Shown: positions 34,319 through 47,600 of the stretch, one piece after another
How positions within the stretch are numbered: the stretch's first letter is position 1
Layout: every line of letters begins with the position of its first letter
Assembly: GCA_000181795.3 (NCBI GenBank)
Contig: CM012954.1
Span: forward strand, 3,900,280 to 3,964,279
Origin: Trichinella spiralis
Lineage: Eukaryota > Nematoda > Enoplea > Trichinellida > Trichinellidae
Reading direction: 5' to 3'
Length of the DNA: 64,000 nucleotides
Program-made: the position numbers and the translations under genes
Notes under the pieces: model-generated
Databases searched by the model: none
Told to the model about the DNA's origin: nothing
The model's input: the letters and a program-made list of their open reading frames with translations, nothing else

Positions 34319-37300
34319 ATGGAACCAATATTAATTGCCATCGTTTCAATTACTGTTATTTTAACTTTTATTTTTCTGGTTTATCGTTACGGAGCCGGAG
34401 AGCAGGCGTTGGAGTGCTTTCTGTTTCGAAAAGTTAACGAAGATGTGACGCAAATTAATGGATTGAAAAAACGAGATTTGAAGCAGAGCGTGAAAATTAG
34501 CAAAAGAAAAAAGGGAAGAAAAGAGAAATCTCGCAAGGTAAATTTTTATTCATTTCTGCATTTCCGTTTGTCAAACTTTGAATTGCATTTTTCGTGATTC
34601 TGTTTAAATGTATATTTAATTTTTCCATTATTAATGTGAATTCAAGTTTCTTATTGATATTTTTACTTTATCATTCAGAACTTTTCCGTGTTGAATAAAT
34701 GATATATATTGGCATCTTTTATTAATGCTGATGTTGCAATGAATTCTATTTTATTTATGTTAATTCATTGAAAAATTTAAACTTTATTATTATTTATTAT
34801 GTAAAGAGTTTTATTTTTTCAACCTGTGTTCTTTTTCTTTTTTGTCAAATTTAAACTGCCTTGCATTGAGCTATTGTTTTTCGTCAATGCGCATGTGTAA
34901 TTTGGTTGAAGTGATCATTTCTCTTAGGCGTAACTGTTATGGTTAATGTTTGAAATATTTATTTTTTTGACAGCTCGAATTATATATAGGGAAGTGAAAA
35001 TTGATTCTTCATGTTGATGTAACTTTTGTATTACGCGTATTTCTGTGTATTAATTTGTAGTTTTTCGACAAGGATAAATCAATTAGCTTGCATCAAATTA
35101 GCTGAAATTGCTGTCTATTGTAAGAGGAATTTTGATAAGCGTACAAATTATTTCAGTGTAACTTTTATTTTGTAAAAAATTGTCCCAAAACTGTTTAAAT
35201 TGTATATTGTAATGTTCTATGTTAAGATATTTCAGAGAGGGAAAATATATAATATTGTGGAAAAGAGATATCGGCATTTGAAAAGAGGTAAAAGCAGGCA
35301 TGATGGTGTATTGAAGTCCTCGGTCGACAGAGACGATTCATCTGTTGAAACTGAAATTTCTGAAAAGCTGCCTTCTTTCGAAGAAAAGTAATCGATTTTG
35401 TCCAATTGGTTTCGCTTCGAACGGTATTTTTGCATTTCAGCAAAGACAAAATTGCCCAGAAGAAACAAAAAAGGCGCACCAATTTCAACAACACAGATGA
35501 ATCCGACGGGACAGGTATAATATTCATTAGTTTTTTTAATTTTATATTATTTCAATCATTTGTCAAAGGATAGGAAATATTTTATTTGTAGTGGAAAATG
35601 TTTTTAGATGCGCAGCAGTTTGAATGCATGCAAATGATCAGGCAGTGTAAAAATTTGAAATTCACCGAAGATGAACAGAATGAAATTATGGATCTTTTGG
35701 GACATGGTGGCATTTTGAAAAAGGTTTCTTTTTTCACCTAAAAATTTTAATTTCATTCTTACTGTTGAATTTGATTTTCAGCTGGATGAGACACTGGCGG
35801 ACAAGCAGAAGCTGCAGAGTCAGTTGAATGAGAAAGTGAAATTGTTGAAAAGTGAGCGATCCACGGTTGGTGAAATGCGAAAAAATCTCGAAGCCACAAA
35901 GTTTGTTTGAAAAAATTAATAAATTTGATAAACAATTAAATAATTTCATATGTTGTTTTATTAATTAAGAAGCGAGTTGAAGGAAATGCGCACCAAGCAA
36001 GCACAGAACGAAATCTTACTAGCTCAGCAGAGTCGAGATGCGAAAGTGCGAAAGTTTTTATTTATTATTTTTATTAATATAACAGATTTTCATTTAAACA
36101 GTTGAAAAATGAAGCAGCACTGAAAAAGCAGTTATCACGAGCTATGCAGTTGGAAAGGGAATTGGCAGCTTATGCGAAAGTACAAATTTTGAAATTGTGT
36201 TTTGCGTTTCAGTAAAATTGAATTTTAGGAAAAGGAAGATTTGCTTCATGGTGTGAAAAGACAAAAGTAATAATTATTTAAATATAATAGAATAATAAAT
36301 ATTTTTGTTTTGCAAAAAAAAACATAATAGACAACGGCTGGATGAACAGGAGAAGAAGATTGGTCAATTACTAATGGATGTGAGAAATCGTGAAGAGCAG
36401 TTGCTTCGAAACGAACGTAGCCGCAGAGATGCAGAATGCCGCTTAAATGCTCTACAAGCGGATTTCGAAAAATGCTTGGTTGTTTGAAATATGTCAGTTT
36501 TTTAATTTAATTAAATTTTGTTTCAGGCAATGAAACGGAAGTTGCAATCTTGTATTGCAAATTCACAGATTCCGATACTTGCGAATGTTTTGAGAATGGA
36601 GCAAGAGACTACTAATCCATCATCATTATCCGATTGGACTGCAGTGGAACTTAGCTTTCAATCTTTGATTCAGCTGGCTAAACAGAATTCTGAATTAATG
36701 TCCTTGATAGAAAAGCAGCGGAACGACTATGAACTTACTATATCAGGGATGAAGCAACAACTGGATAACTGTAACGCGGAGCGAATGCTAGAATTGCAGT
36801 CTGAGAAAGCTGCAAAGCAAATAATGGAAGACCGTATCCGTGATTTGCAGAAAGTATGAACATTAAAAAGTTATAAATTATCAGAAAATTTATTTGACAG
36901 ATAAATATGTATTTTATGCAATTTTTTTCTTTTCAGATTTTGACTGCAACTCAGAATAAACTGGATGACAGTGAAATGATGATTAGCACGCTTTTGAAGC
37001 AAATAATTGAACTGGAAAAAGAACAGACTGCAATCAAACAAGCTGCTGCCATCTCGAAGCTGTCCACCAAAGAAGCACAAACGGTGGATATGTCGTAAGA
37101 GAATTTTCGCATTTTTTGCATTTTTGAAGGATGAAACAATAATCATATTTTGAAATTAAAAAAATTGATTTGATCTTTTAAAATAATTTTCCAGAGTGCA
37201 GACGGTTCAAGTAACAAGTAACAAAAACATGGTGGTGAATGGATCAAAATTTCATCATTCCGACAATGCAAATCAAGCTGGCATTAAGAACGTTAATCCA

Positions 37301-37824
37301 ATTAATGGACTTTGTGAGAAGTATATGAAAATTTCACAAATTAATAATAAAGTAATAATGTTAGAAAAATTTCTATTATTTATGTTTCTTAGCTACGTCG
37401 AAGAGGGGAAGATTTCCAACAAATTGAATGGATACAATGATGTGAAATGTACTCCGGAGATGTGTTCAAAGGTAAACGTTAATTTTCATAAGTTTTTAAA
37501 TTACTCTTTTTTATCACTATTCGAAATATGTTTATGAATAATCATGAATCATGAATAATTTTTTTATTAATTGGATATACTGCATTGTTGAATGTTGTAT
37601 GCTTGAAGTGCTAATTTTGCTTTTGCAAAGTGATAAAATTTGATATCTAATTATTTTTTTTGTTGATCTTTTAGTTGTCGCTTGAAGAATTCATTAGAAT
37701 GAAATTAATGTTGATATTTTGATTTTGTTTACAGCAGTCTGTCGTTGTTGCAGCTGATGAATTCGACGTTGTTTTGTTACGACAGATTTTTGATCATTTG
37801 AAGGTGAAATATTCCGCATATACA

Positions 37825-37861
<37 letters not shown>

Positions 37862-38780
37862 TCGTTTTGTTTATTTGTATTTTAAAATATTTTAAAGGCT
37901 ATGGAAATAAAGTACAAAAACTGTTGGGAAGAAAATACTGCTGAAAGTGAACACGATCAAGCTTTATCATATTGGTTGAATTTTCTGAAAATGATGGAAG
38001 CACACATGGATCGCTGCCATAAGAGGATAGATGAGCTAGAAAATGATTGTAAACGGATGAATTTGAAAAATAAAGTTTACATAATAAAGTCACTTTAAAT
38101 TTATTATTTTTTAATTGCATATTTTGTAGGATCTGCGAGAAAAAAATTACGCATTGTCTGACTGCGTTCACATCTCAGAAAAGAACTTGCAACAGACGGT
38201 GCATTTAATGAAGGTAGTAGTAGCAGCATGTTTTATTATTATTATTATTATCATTATTTCATTTGTACCAAAAATTTTTATATTAAGAATTTAATTTTTA
38301 TATTCTATTTTAGTGTAATTTTGATGATAAACTGAAGCAGAATTTGGAACTGACGAAAAAGTGTTTTTCATATTTCCATCCGGATGTTGTATTTCCACAG
38401 TTTCCCGTAATATATATGATTTAATATATATCTTATCATTATCAACAGTGTTATTTGTAAATTTTAGGATTTTGAATCGTTTTTCGACTGGGCTAAAGCG
38501 AACTGCAAGGTGAAGCGATTATTAAGTTTTTTGTCAATTTTTAAGCAATATTAAACTATAAGTTGATTTGAAAAATGTTCATAAATTTAGAACAGTGATA
38601 AATTTGCTGCTGCTTCAGCTGGAAAAGAACATCCAATTTACAATAAGGATCTTGTGAAATTATTATCTGAAACGGTGAATGATAAGATTTTTTGCATCAT
38701 TTTATTGCAATTTACAAATGTAGACAAATTTTTAGGAAGACTTTTTGTTCAATTTGGAAATGCGGTTGAAATCAAAGTAG
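34319..38780 (+). CDS. Kinectin / ribosome-binding protein p180-like ER protein
   Basis: A gene of about 18 exons from ATG at 34319 to TAG at 38778. The N-terminus is a membrane anchor (PILIAIVSITVILTFIFLVY) followed by a very basic stretch (KISKRKKGRKEKSRK), the KTN1/RRBP1 layout. Next comes a conserved block (LKFTEDEQNEIMDLLGHGGI; family MMFSEDEALCVVDLLKEKSG), then long coiled coil (EKVKLLKSERSTVGEMRKNL onward), then near the end DLREKNYALSDCVHISEKNL (family DLREKNWEAMEALASTEKML) and YFHPDVVFPQFPDFESFFDW (family LFPKVSVPSNLSYGEWLHGF). The match to KTN1 at both ends makes the family call strong. It lacks p180 decapeptide repeats. Family members shape rough ER and bind ribosomes, microtubules or kinesin. 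The intron after exon 1 is about 700 bp; the others are short. Confidence 0.85.
37830..37857. repeat. (TG)n microsatellite in a kinectin-like intron
   Basis: Uninterrupted TG repeats directly after an exon ending in DHLK. Confidence 0.9.
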
Positions 38781-39278
38781 AAGATTAGAAAAAAATTTTC
38801 CAAAATTAGCAAATAAACATCCCACGTTGCACATTACAAGAAGAAGCATATTATAATGGCTGTTCAGCTTTTGCTCAAGTGATATATTTATTACTCATAT
38901 ACTTATTTATGCTTTGACGTGGAAATTTTTTTTTCGTTGTTTTCTACTTTGGTCACTTTTTGCAAGTTCAAATTTTCATACTGTTTCTTCAATTCTTTTT
39001 TCATGTAAAAGTTTAAAATTTAAAACCTTTGGGAAATTTCCAGCTACTTAAAAATGTCACGTACAGTAATTTGCTTGTCATGTGTCGTGCCGGTGATGAA
39101 TTGTGTTCATTTTCAATTTTTTGTTTTTCTATTTTATTTAAATAAACTGAAATTAAAATTATTGTTCAGTGTCAAAGATATGAATTTTTTTAGTACAATT
39201 TGCTACGAGAATCGATAAAGTTTTTTTGCATATTTTTATACCATGAATTTTTATTTTACACACACTACTATGACAGAA
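38781..39278. other. Intergenic 3'-to-3' region
   Basis: AT-rich 3' flank shared by the convergent kinectin-like and CC-module genes; nothing else seen. Confidence 0.5.
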
Positions 39279-39956
39279 TTAAAAAATATTTATGAAGGCA
39301 AAATTTGAATAATCGTCATCGAAGCGATTGCGTCGTAAATATCGATTCGAACGATACCAGCCACTTACACAACAGACACCATTGATGCACTGTCGGCCAC
39401 CTGGGCACATTCCTCTTCTGCAAAAGCTGTAAGATCTGCTTCCATCAGGGCAATAGCCAAAATTCTGATTGACTACAATGTATATATATATACCATTAGT
39501 ATGTTAAATTGACACTTTGTAAAAAAGTAAAAGTTTATTTTTTATATTAGCGTGATTTTTTGTGAATTTTTTTGAACAGTTTTCAAATGCTTACTTGGAT
39601 TCCCACATGTTGGACATATATTTCCATGCCAGTAATTGTCGTTATTGTACCAGAAATTTCTTCTGTAGCCTCTTCCCCTGCCAGGTTCAATGCAACACCA
39701 TCCCATGTAGCAATAATATCCAGTAGAACAGCGCCCACGCGGACAATGCTGAATTGGATAACTGTTGTCAGGACAGCGGACTGAAAATGTACCGTTACAA
39801 TGTAGAAAAAAGTTACAATTCCTCAATGACAGAAAAATAGTTTTATGTATTTTTTGCATAATGTTACCTGATTTTGTTTTTGAAATATTTTCTACAGTAA
39901 TACTTACATGCGTGAGTGTCAATAAATAGGAAGACAACTACGAAATAAAGGAACAT
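39279..39956 (-). CDS. Secreted protein with two CC-type modules
   Basis: Three exons (39908-39956, 39595-39780, 39279-39472) give 142 residues. Exon 1 is a signal peptide (MFLYFVVVFLFIDTHA) and ends in phase 1. Exon 2 holds module 1 (RCPDNSYPIQHCPRGRC ... YCYMGWCC), which is close to module 1 of the gene at 29770 (CPDRTYPIQQCPRGRC), and a Tyr/Asn-rich linker. Exon 3 holds module 2 (YCPDGSRSYSFCRRGMC ... CINGVCC) and a basic tail. Order, exon phases and strand match the other two family members. Likely secreted; function unknown. Confidence 0.75.
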
Positions 39957-40030
39957 TTTCAAATGCTGTCCAAATGATAAATCAAGGTAATAATAATTTC
40001 TTATATATTAACAAGTTCAAAATTGTACGA

Positions 40031-40041
40031 ACTTTTATAGC
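40031..40041 (-). promoter_or_regulatory. TATA box upstream of the CC-module gene
   Basis: CTATAAAAG on the minus strand about 75-85 bp before the ATG at 39956. A weaker TAATATATAAG lies nearer, at 40000-40010. Confidence 0.45.
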
Positions 40042-41208
40042 TGTTTTCTGTTCATTCTTATATTTGATGTTTTGTCTGTTTATCGTGTATTGATCAATTT
40101 GTCTGGTTTCTGGTAATTTTAAATTTTTAATTGCTTTCACTTTTCTCAACTTTCTTCTCTACAACTCGTCAAACTTGACCTGTCTGAATTTGACAGTTAA
40201 ACCAAAGGTGTAAATAAATATTTTGCGAGGGCGTAACATACTATTGTTGATTATTCAATTGTTGACTGCTAACCACACTGACTGCTTGGAAACAATCACC
40301 AAATAGTCGATCTAATTGAATTAGATAATCCCAATTGATGGTCAATAGAAACTTAGTTGATGAAAATTTGCATTGAATTCAATTTAGAATTATACAAATA
40401 CTTTTGTGTTGAATAATTATTTAATGACAATATTTCAGCACAACAAATAGTTTTTCTGAAACAAAAGTAGAAGAAAAAACCCATATGCTAATAATTGTGG
40501 CAATTGTAAAGCTCATAATGCAGAAGAATGGTTTATTCTTTCGTGGGTATTTACGCGGAAAGCAATTTTTACGATTCAAATATAACCAGATAAGGATGGT
40601 GTTGTTAAGCATTACAATTTTGAAATGGAAACTCTCCTGTATGAAATTGAGTTTTTTTGGCACTGTGGAGCAACTGAAGTGAAATTTTTTTTTATATTCA
40701 AATCTGCATCGCGGAAGGTGGTTTATTCATTTTTTATTTTAATGATAGTATTTCGAAAAAAATAATTCTTTTTGTTTTTGCTACTCTAAGCGCATTTTTA
40801 TCAGAGTTTCAGAGCAAAGTAGAAATCAATTTGAGCGTGGTTGTTGTGCGTAGGGACGAGTGTGAACTTTGCTCAGTTCATTATCGAACGAATTTATTAA
40901 TTGTTCGCCTAGAACTAGTCCTTAAGTATGATAATTTGATTCTTATCTCCTTGATATTATCAAAATCGATGCGTTGGCTGATTGATTGTACTGTTTTCAA
41001 TATTTATTAAAACATTATTATTTATTGTTTGCTGATCAGATTTATTTTATTACAGAACATTTAATGTTAGTTCACATATATGACATGCAAATAATAATCC
41101 ATTAATCAACAGCATAATTAATTCATTTAAATTTACTTTTACTGAAATCATTTGAATTTTGAATCTTTTTAAATCTGTTTTACCAATTTGTATATGTAGT
41201 TTTGATAA
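40042..41208. other. Intergenic, no gene seen
   Basis: AT-rich. Open frames of 65-80 codons at 40421-40682 lie on both strands over each other and have no support as genes. Confidence 0.5.
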
Positions 41209-42989
41209 TTAGTGTTCTGCATCTTCGTCCAAAAATTCCATCGCATCATAGTAAGCAGAAGTAATTCTATCCATGATTTCGTTGAACTGGTCTAAATTGT
41301 CATTTTTATGTTTGACAATAATTGCAGACAGATTTAAAAGCAAAACTACTCTAAATAGAAAAATTTGCTTATAAGCATGCCAAAGTGTTTCATAATCTGG
41401 TATGATCTGGTGCAAAGTTTTCGGTAGTTTCGCTGTTAAACAATTGAGATAATACTGAATTATATTTTTCTCATGTTCCCTGCGAATAGTGCTCGAAGTA
41501 GATATTACTAACAAGCTGCATATATCGTCGATCATTGAACCCACTTCCGCCGTTTGCCAGTCAATAATTGCGGCTATTCTACTGCTTGCGGTTCCATCAG
41601 AACGTTTTTTGAAAAAAATGTTGTTTGCTTTGAAATCTCCATGAACAAGTACTTTGGGCGTGGTGTTCATTAAATGTTCTTTTCGTTTTGTCAAATTATC
41701 TATGTGCATGTAATGACAAATTCGTTCTACATCCATGAATCCAAATTCTTCAGGATAATCATTGACAAAATTTTGTAAACCACCCATCAAGGCATATTTA
41801 TCGGTTGTATCTTTTAGTCGATTAAGAAGTGCAGGGCATTTTGATTTCCAGTCAACTGATGTTGTTAAACTCCAAACGTGCAAGTCAACTAGCAATGAAA
41901 TCAAATTGAAAATTTCATCAAGGTTCAATATTGTAGAAAAGTCTTCTGATATACCATTTAATGACATGTCTTCAAAAATAAGTATTCCTAAAATGTAGAA
42001 TATTTGAAAATAGTGATTTTGCTCGATTCTAACGAAAATTAAAAAGAAAGAATTTTATGAAATTATTTTTATACTTCGGAAGTTCGTTATTAAATATTCT
42101 TTTTGGTTATGAGAAATAACCTAACTTCACTTATGTTCATACTGTGGAGGAAGGATAAAATTGCGCAATGAAATCTAATTTGTTATCAGTTGAGTTTGTA
42201 TACGCTGTGTTTTTGGCAGTACAAAATGTAAATGATGAAAACAAATATTAAATGTTTTATTAGAATAAATAAGTTTTGGAATACTGAATTTACTTCACGA
42301 AAATCATTGCTTCTTCCTGTAGACAATGATTTATTTTTTCCTTAACTAGTTCATCTTATAAATCTTACATTTTATGTTTAATTGTAGTTCATAATGAGAA
42401 TTCAGTAATATATTAGTGCAAGTTGACTGACTAATGAAGTATTTTTTATTATCATTACGTAGACATTTTCTAGCATTAATTCTTATTTGTGACTTATAAC
42501 AACAGAAACAGTAATAATGAAAATGATGATGTGGCATACAGTATTGTGCAATATGAAATTGAAATAAAGTTTGAAATTACCTGAATTTTCACCATTTGAC
42601 TTTTCCGCATAATAGCACCGCATTAGTGGAAGTGGTGGATTTTTTAGACTTTCGAAAATATCGTAAATGTCACATTCCACATTGTGACTAGCTTTGATAA
42701 ATTCTATTGTTTGATCGATCCTTTTATTTTTATTGTTTTGAAAGAGTTTAACTACGTCGGAGAAATCTTTTAGGCGTGGTAATTTTAATACAACAGAATT
42801 TGGTAGAACAGTTTCGTCATTGCAAGACCAAATCAGATTGACACGATAAATTCGTGAAAGTTGTCCCATACCGTCGGCAATTAATTTACAATCAACAGAT
42901 TCCAATACAGCTTTGGTAAGTAGGCGTTTCTTTAATTTTGTTTCGATAAAATTTTTCACATTACATATATTGGCGTTTAAGTAATCCAT
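41209..42989 (-). CDS. CHK kinase-like protein (ecdysteroid-kinase / DUF1679 family)
   Basis: Two exons (42581-42989, 41209-41987) separated by a 593-bp intron give 395 residues. It has the aminoglycoside/choline-kinase-type active site: the Brenner motif HGDFKANNIFF (catalytic Asp, Asn) and the metal-binding AAIIDWQTAEVG. The N-terminal half has the family opening with a glycine-containing loop (LIADGMGQLSRIYRVNLIW) and a VVLKLPR strand with the ATP lysine. These proteins are abundant in nematodes and insects and phosphorylate small hydroxyl-bearing molecules such as ecdysteroids; the substrate here is not known. All catalytic residues appear intact. Confidence 0.85.
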
Positions 42990-43046
42990 TTGATTTTAAA
43001 GTTGAAAATGTATTTCTGATAATTTGAATGCTGTTTATTTTGATTT

Positions 43047-43060
43047 ACACACACACACAC

Positions 43061-43092
<32 letters not shown>
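43047..43092. repeat. Compound (CA)n(TA)n microsatellite
   Basis: An interrupted CA run passes directly into a TA run, about 45 bp in total, some 60 bp upstream of the CHK start codon. Confidence 0.9.
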
Positions 43093-43924
43093 ATTTCAGT
43101 TTCCTATTCAAGTAATATTTAAATACTGTCGCATTTATTTAAACCAGTTGATAGCAAATGCTCTAATTTTTATTTTGAATAGATGTTTTTTTATAAATGA
43201 AAAATTTATTATTAATAGAAAAAGAGAATAAAAGCCTTAGCACTAACGAATTATCGAATTATTTATTATTAAATTCATTGTTCCATATTTGAAAGTACAC
43301 GACTGCTTTCACGTGATTTCGAAAAAACCATTCAATATAACAAAAGTTTTAACAAAAATACAGGTAATGCTTTTCTGAAAAATTGGCATATATCAATTCC
43401 AGTTTTAAAATATATTTTAATTTGTTAGTTGGAAGCAGTTGCCTACAGTAGTGAATCTAGAAATTTTATTTTTTATTGCATAGAAAAAATAAAAATATTG
43501 CTGATAGTCCATACAGTCAAATTTGTTAAATTTGAATAATGTTGTTGTACTGGTTTATTTTATCCTTATGTTTAACTGACAATCTATATAACTGACAACT
43601 TGACAATTTAGTTGACGGTGGTTCTGAAGTTGATGGAAAACCGTGATTATAGATCTGAGCAATAATTCTCTGTCGATCAGTTATTGCATTAGTTGATCAT
43701 TATCATTATCATTATCATTAATAATATTTTAATAAATTTTGTAAATTATAAATTAGAATAATTGAAGTGAATTCATCGGAAACGAAACGATCCTTTGTTA
43801 GTCATTTGTTGAACAGTATCGAAATTAAATTGCTCATTCACAGTTTTGAGAGGCACATTTTCATTTTGACCAATGCATTCTTGAATCATAGCTACTGCAC
43901 TTGCAAGGCTAGAAATTCACCAAC

Positions 43925-44015
43925 TAGAAAGTAAGAAGTAGTTAATAAGTAATTAGTTAGTATAGTAGTAGTTAGTAATAAGTCGTAGTAAGTAGTTAAA
44001 AGCAAACCAAGAAGT
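43925..44015. repeat. Degenerate AGTAGTTA / AGTAAG simple repeat
   Basis: About 90 bp made almost only of AGTAGTTA, AGTAAG and GTTAGTA variants. It looks like a decayed short-period tandem repeat. Confidence 0.6.
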
Positions 44016-44630
44016 AGTTAAAGCAGGTGCTCTAGCAGTTTATTTTTATTTTTAAAAGTACAGTAGAAATTAAAACTTCTCTATCAATCTAACAATAAGA
44101 ATAATAGAAATATCAAGTCATTGAAAACGACAGTTCATAGCAAATTGACTTGCATTTTTTATATTGTAAAAGTATTTTAAATTACTACATTTTGTTTAAA
44201 TAAAAATTGAACACTTTTCAAAATTTAATCTACATTTTTTGTTGTTATTTGAAAGTGAAAATGCAAAGAAGATCAATTTTGTGCAATAAATTGTTTTCTT
44301 TTTCAAGTTTTAAATATGGATCTCAGATATAAGTGATAAAACCCACCTGTCTGAATTTTTTTTCCGATTGTTATTTTATAAATTATGTATGTGCTGTTGA
44401 ATGTGGCGAGAATATTAATGAAGCTTTTGCAGTTTAATTTTAAAAAATTCCTTTTAATTTATAAATTTACAAGAAATGTTAATGAAAATGACATTTGAAT
44501 GCCTGTAACATTGATTTAATTCAATGGAAATAGAATTTGTATTGTATTCTTTTTATTGTAAATGAAGTTTTTGTACGATGAAATGCTGTTGATATGTTTT
44601 ATTCTTGTAGTTTTATTTTGAAGAATAATT

Positions 44631-47600
44631 ATGCTGTTTTTTCCGGTATTATTGTTTGAAATTGTTAATTTGCATCATGTGGGATGCATTCTTTATCCAT
44701 ATCCAACAGAAACTCGGCAAGTGCAAAATTTGGATGGATTGTGGTGGTTTGTAGCAGAAGAGAGAAATAGTATTGGCTATGGACTGTTGAATAAATGGTT
44801 TGAGCTAGATTTGTCACTATTTCGAGTGAGACGTTTAACAATTATCAAATAAGAAAATATAATTCCATAAATTGTAAGTTGTAATCTTCTGAAAAACGGA
44901 ATTCAATTAGATGTTCACAAATGTTATGCGTTAATGACTTTTTGCTGTGCTCTAATATGCTTTTTTACATTTAAAATTAGGATGACATTTTTGCAGATAA
45001 TTTGAAATTACAAAAAGTGTCGTTTATCTTATTTGTAATTTAATTTTTCTTTTTCATGCAGAATGCTAGCCGCATTGCGGTTCCAGCAAGTTATAACGAT
45101 CAAGTCGAAAATGGCACATTTAGAAGACATGTTGGGTACGTGTGGTACCAAAGGTCCTTTTTTATCGATGCTAATTGGGAAAAGCAGGAGAAAGAACTGC
45201 TTTTGAGATTTGGAAGTGTCAACTATGATGCGGAAGTGGTAAGATTCAAAAATATCTTTTGTAATTCTTTTTTAATAAATATACAAAAATTAAACTGCAG
45301 TTTATTTGAGATATATTCTACATCTGGTAGTTTATGATGTATTTTTCAATTGAAAACTTTTTGACGAATGTTTTAATTAAAGATTCTTTGTGTTAATTTT
45401 TCTTCTTCTTAAATTGCTGACACAACGTAAGTACATTATTTTATCAGCATTATTTGTTTTTCGATTATATTATCTAATTATTATTGGACTTATATGTTGA
45501 AGTATTTTAGTGGATCAACGGTGTTTCAGTTGTGCATCATATTGGAGGACATTTGCCATTTGAAGTTAGCATCAAGAAGCACGTTTGTTCCTGGAAAGTA
45601 AACGTGATCACAGTTGCAGTGAATAATACACTAAGCTATTGGACAATTCCTCAGGCGGAATTTTCTTACAAGAACAATTCAAACTTGTGAGTACATTTTT
45701 CATTTTTTCCAAGAGCAGATCTGGTTACATTCACCATATTCACTAATTATTTGTTTGCTTTTATTGTTTATTCAAAAATTGCAAGAACTGGGCTATTTAC
45801 TATTTGCAACAAGTATATTATAATGCTTGATAATGCTAATAGTGTATTATTTGCAGATTTGTTAAAAGCATTTTTTTATTTATATTTATAAATTTATTCG
45901 ATAATTTTAATAGCCGAAGAATTACAGATATCCAGAAGGATATTTCGAGCAAAAAATGCTTTTCGATTTCTTCAACTATGCCGGCATACATCGTTCTGTT
46001 ATACTTTACATTGTGCCTTGTCAGTACATCCGCAATATTGCAATCCGCACAAATTTTGAAGGAACAACAGGTTGAATCTTCTGTTCATTGTTTATTTTCT
46101 ATTTTATGCTATTTATAGGATATGTTAACTATTCAATTGATACGATGATTGGTGTTGCAAATTCGGCAAATCTGTTATCAGTTGATGTTAGTATAAGTTC
46201 CTATTTTGGTGACATTGTCGCCCGTGGCTTCAACTTTCGTGGAACTCTGCAAGTGCAGAATGTGATTCTTTGGTGGCCTCGTTTTATGTCATCTTATGCT
46301 GGCTATTTGTATACTTTAACGGTTTGGTTTTTGAAATTCATAAATGATTTAGCCATTGATGTAAAATCAGTGCTTTAGGTGATTTTGCGTTATAATGGAT
46401 CAGTGGCTGATATTTATCGAATTCCTTTTGGTATACGTACAGTTGAAGTCAGTGGATCGAAATTTCTTATCAACCATAAACCGTTTTACTTTTTCGGCTT
46501 TGGAATGCATGAAGATTCAGAGGTTACATTTTCTTTATCATATTATAAATTATTATTATGCACTAATTGTTTATTCGTCTTAGAATATATTTAATTCTGT
46601 TTTGATGAATATTGTAATAAATGGTGTTCCAGATTAAAGGAAGAGGTTATGATGCTTCTGTTATGGTGAAAGATTTTAATTTATTGTTGTGGAGTCACGC
46701 TAATTCTTTTCGTACGTCCCACTACCCGTACAGTGAGGAACGAATGCAAGAGGCAGATCGACTTGGTCTTGTTGTAGTAGAGGAAGTTCCTGCCGTTGGT
46801 TTAAGGTAATGTTTCAGTTTTATTTTCATTAATATTTATTTTTCTTTTTATCATTTTCATTTGTAATTTTGGGGTGAAGCATCAGTTCAAGGAAAAGTTT
46901 TTATTAAGCTGTCTTCACTGTAGAATAGAGTGAAGAGGATTTTTTTTTTGAATCTTTCAGATACTTTGATAAAGGTGTTCTTGAACTTCATCGTCAGATT
47001 TTGCAAGAGACTGTCGAAAGAGATGAAAACCATCCGGCAAGAATTTTTCAAATTATTACAATTTTCAAATCAACTTCCACATGTTATCTTTTCCCGTCTT
47101 TTAGTCAGTTGTCATGTGGTCGTTAGCTAATGAGCCATCTATAAAAAGCGCTGCAGCTGTTAATCATTTCATGTGTGAATTTGATTTTATCGGTATTTGA
47201 TCATGATTTTGTTTGAAATTTCATTTTTCTTTGTTTTAGAGAGCTGATTAATTTTGCTAAAACATTGGACACAACTAGACCCGTTACAATTGTTTACGGA
47301 CAATCGGAATGGTATTCAGAAGAGACAGGTCGTATTTGTGTCTGAATTCTTTTAAATTTCATTAAGCATTGCTTATTTCGAAAGTAATCCAATTCTGTTA
47401 CATGCATGCATTGAAAATTGTAAAATTATAATTGAAAATTATAGTTTATTTGATGCGAAGAAAAAAATGAAAAACATTTTGTTGTTAATCAATGAGCACT
47501 TTTGAAATTATCGTTAATTGAACTTATGCAAAAGTTTTCAGATTAATAAAGCATTGAATAATTTTAGGCCAAGTATGTCGATGTTTTATGCTTGAACAGA

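Larger units (their letters stand above)
42990..44630. other. Divergent promoter region with simple repeats
   Basis: AT-rich region between the CHK gene (-) and the beta-glucuronidase gene (+). It contains the two simple repeats listed separately and no supported exon. Confidence 0.5.

Noticed and set aside
45856-46070. Apparent frameshift before exon 4 of beta-glucuronidase
   Set aside because: Using the ATTACAG acceptor at 45927 instead of the earlier TAATAG restores the conserved frame YPEGYFEQK; no lesion is needed.
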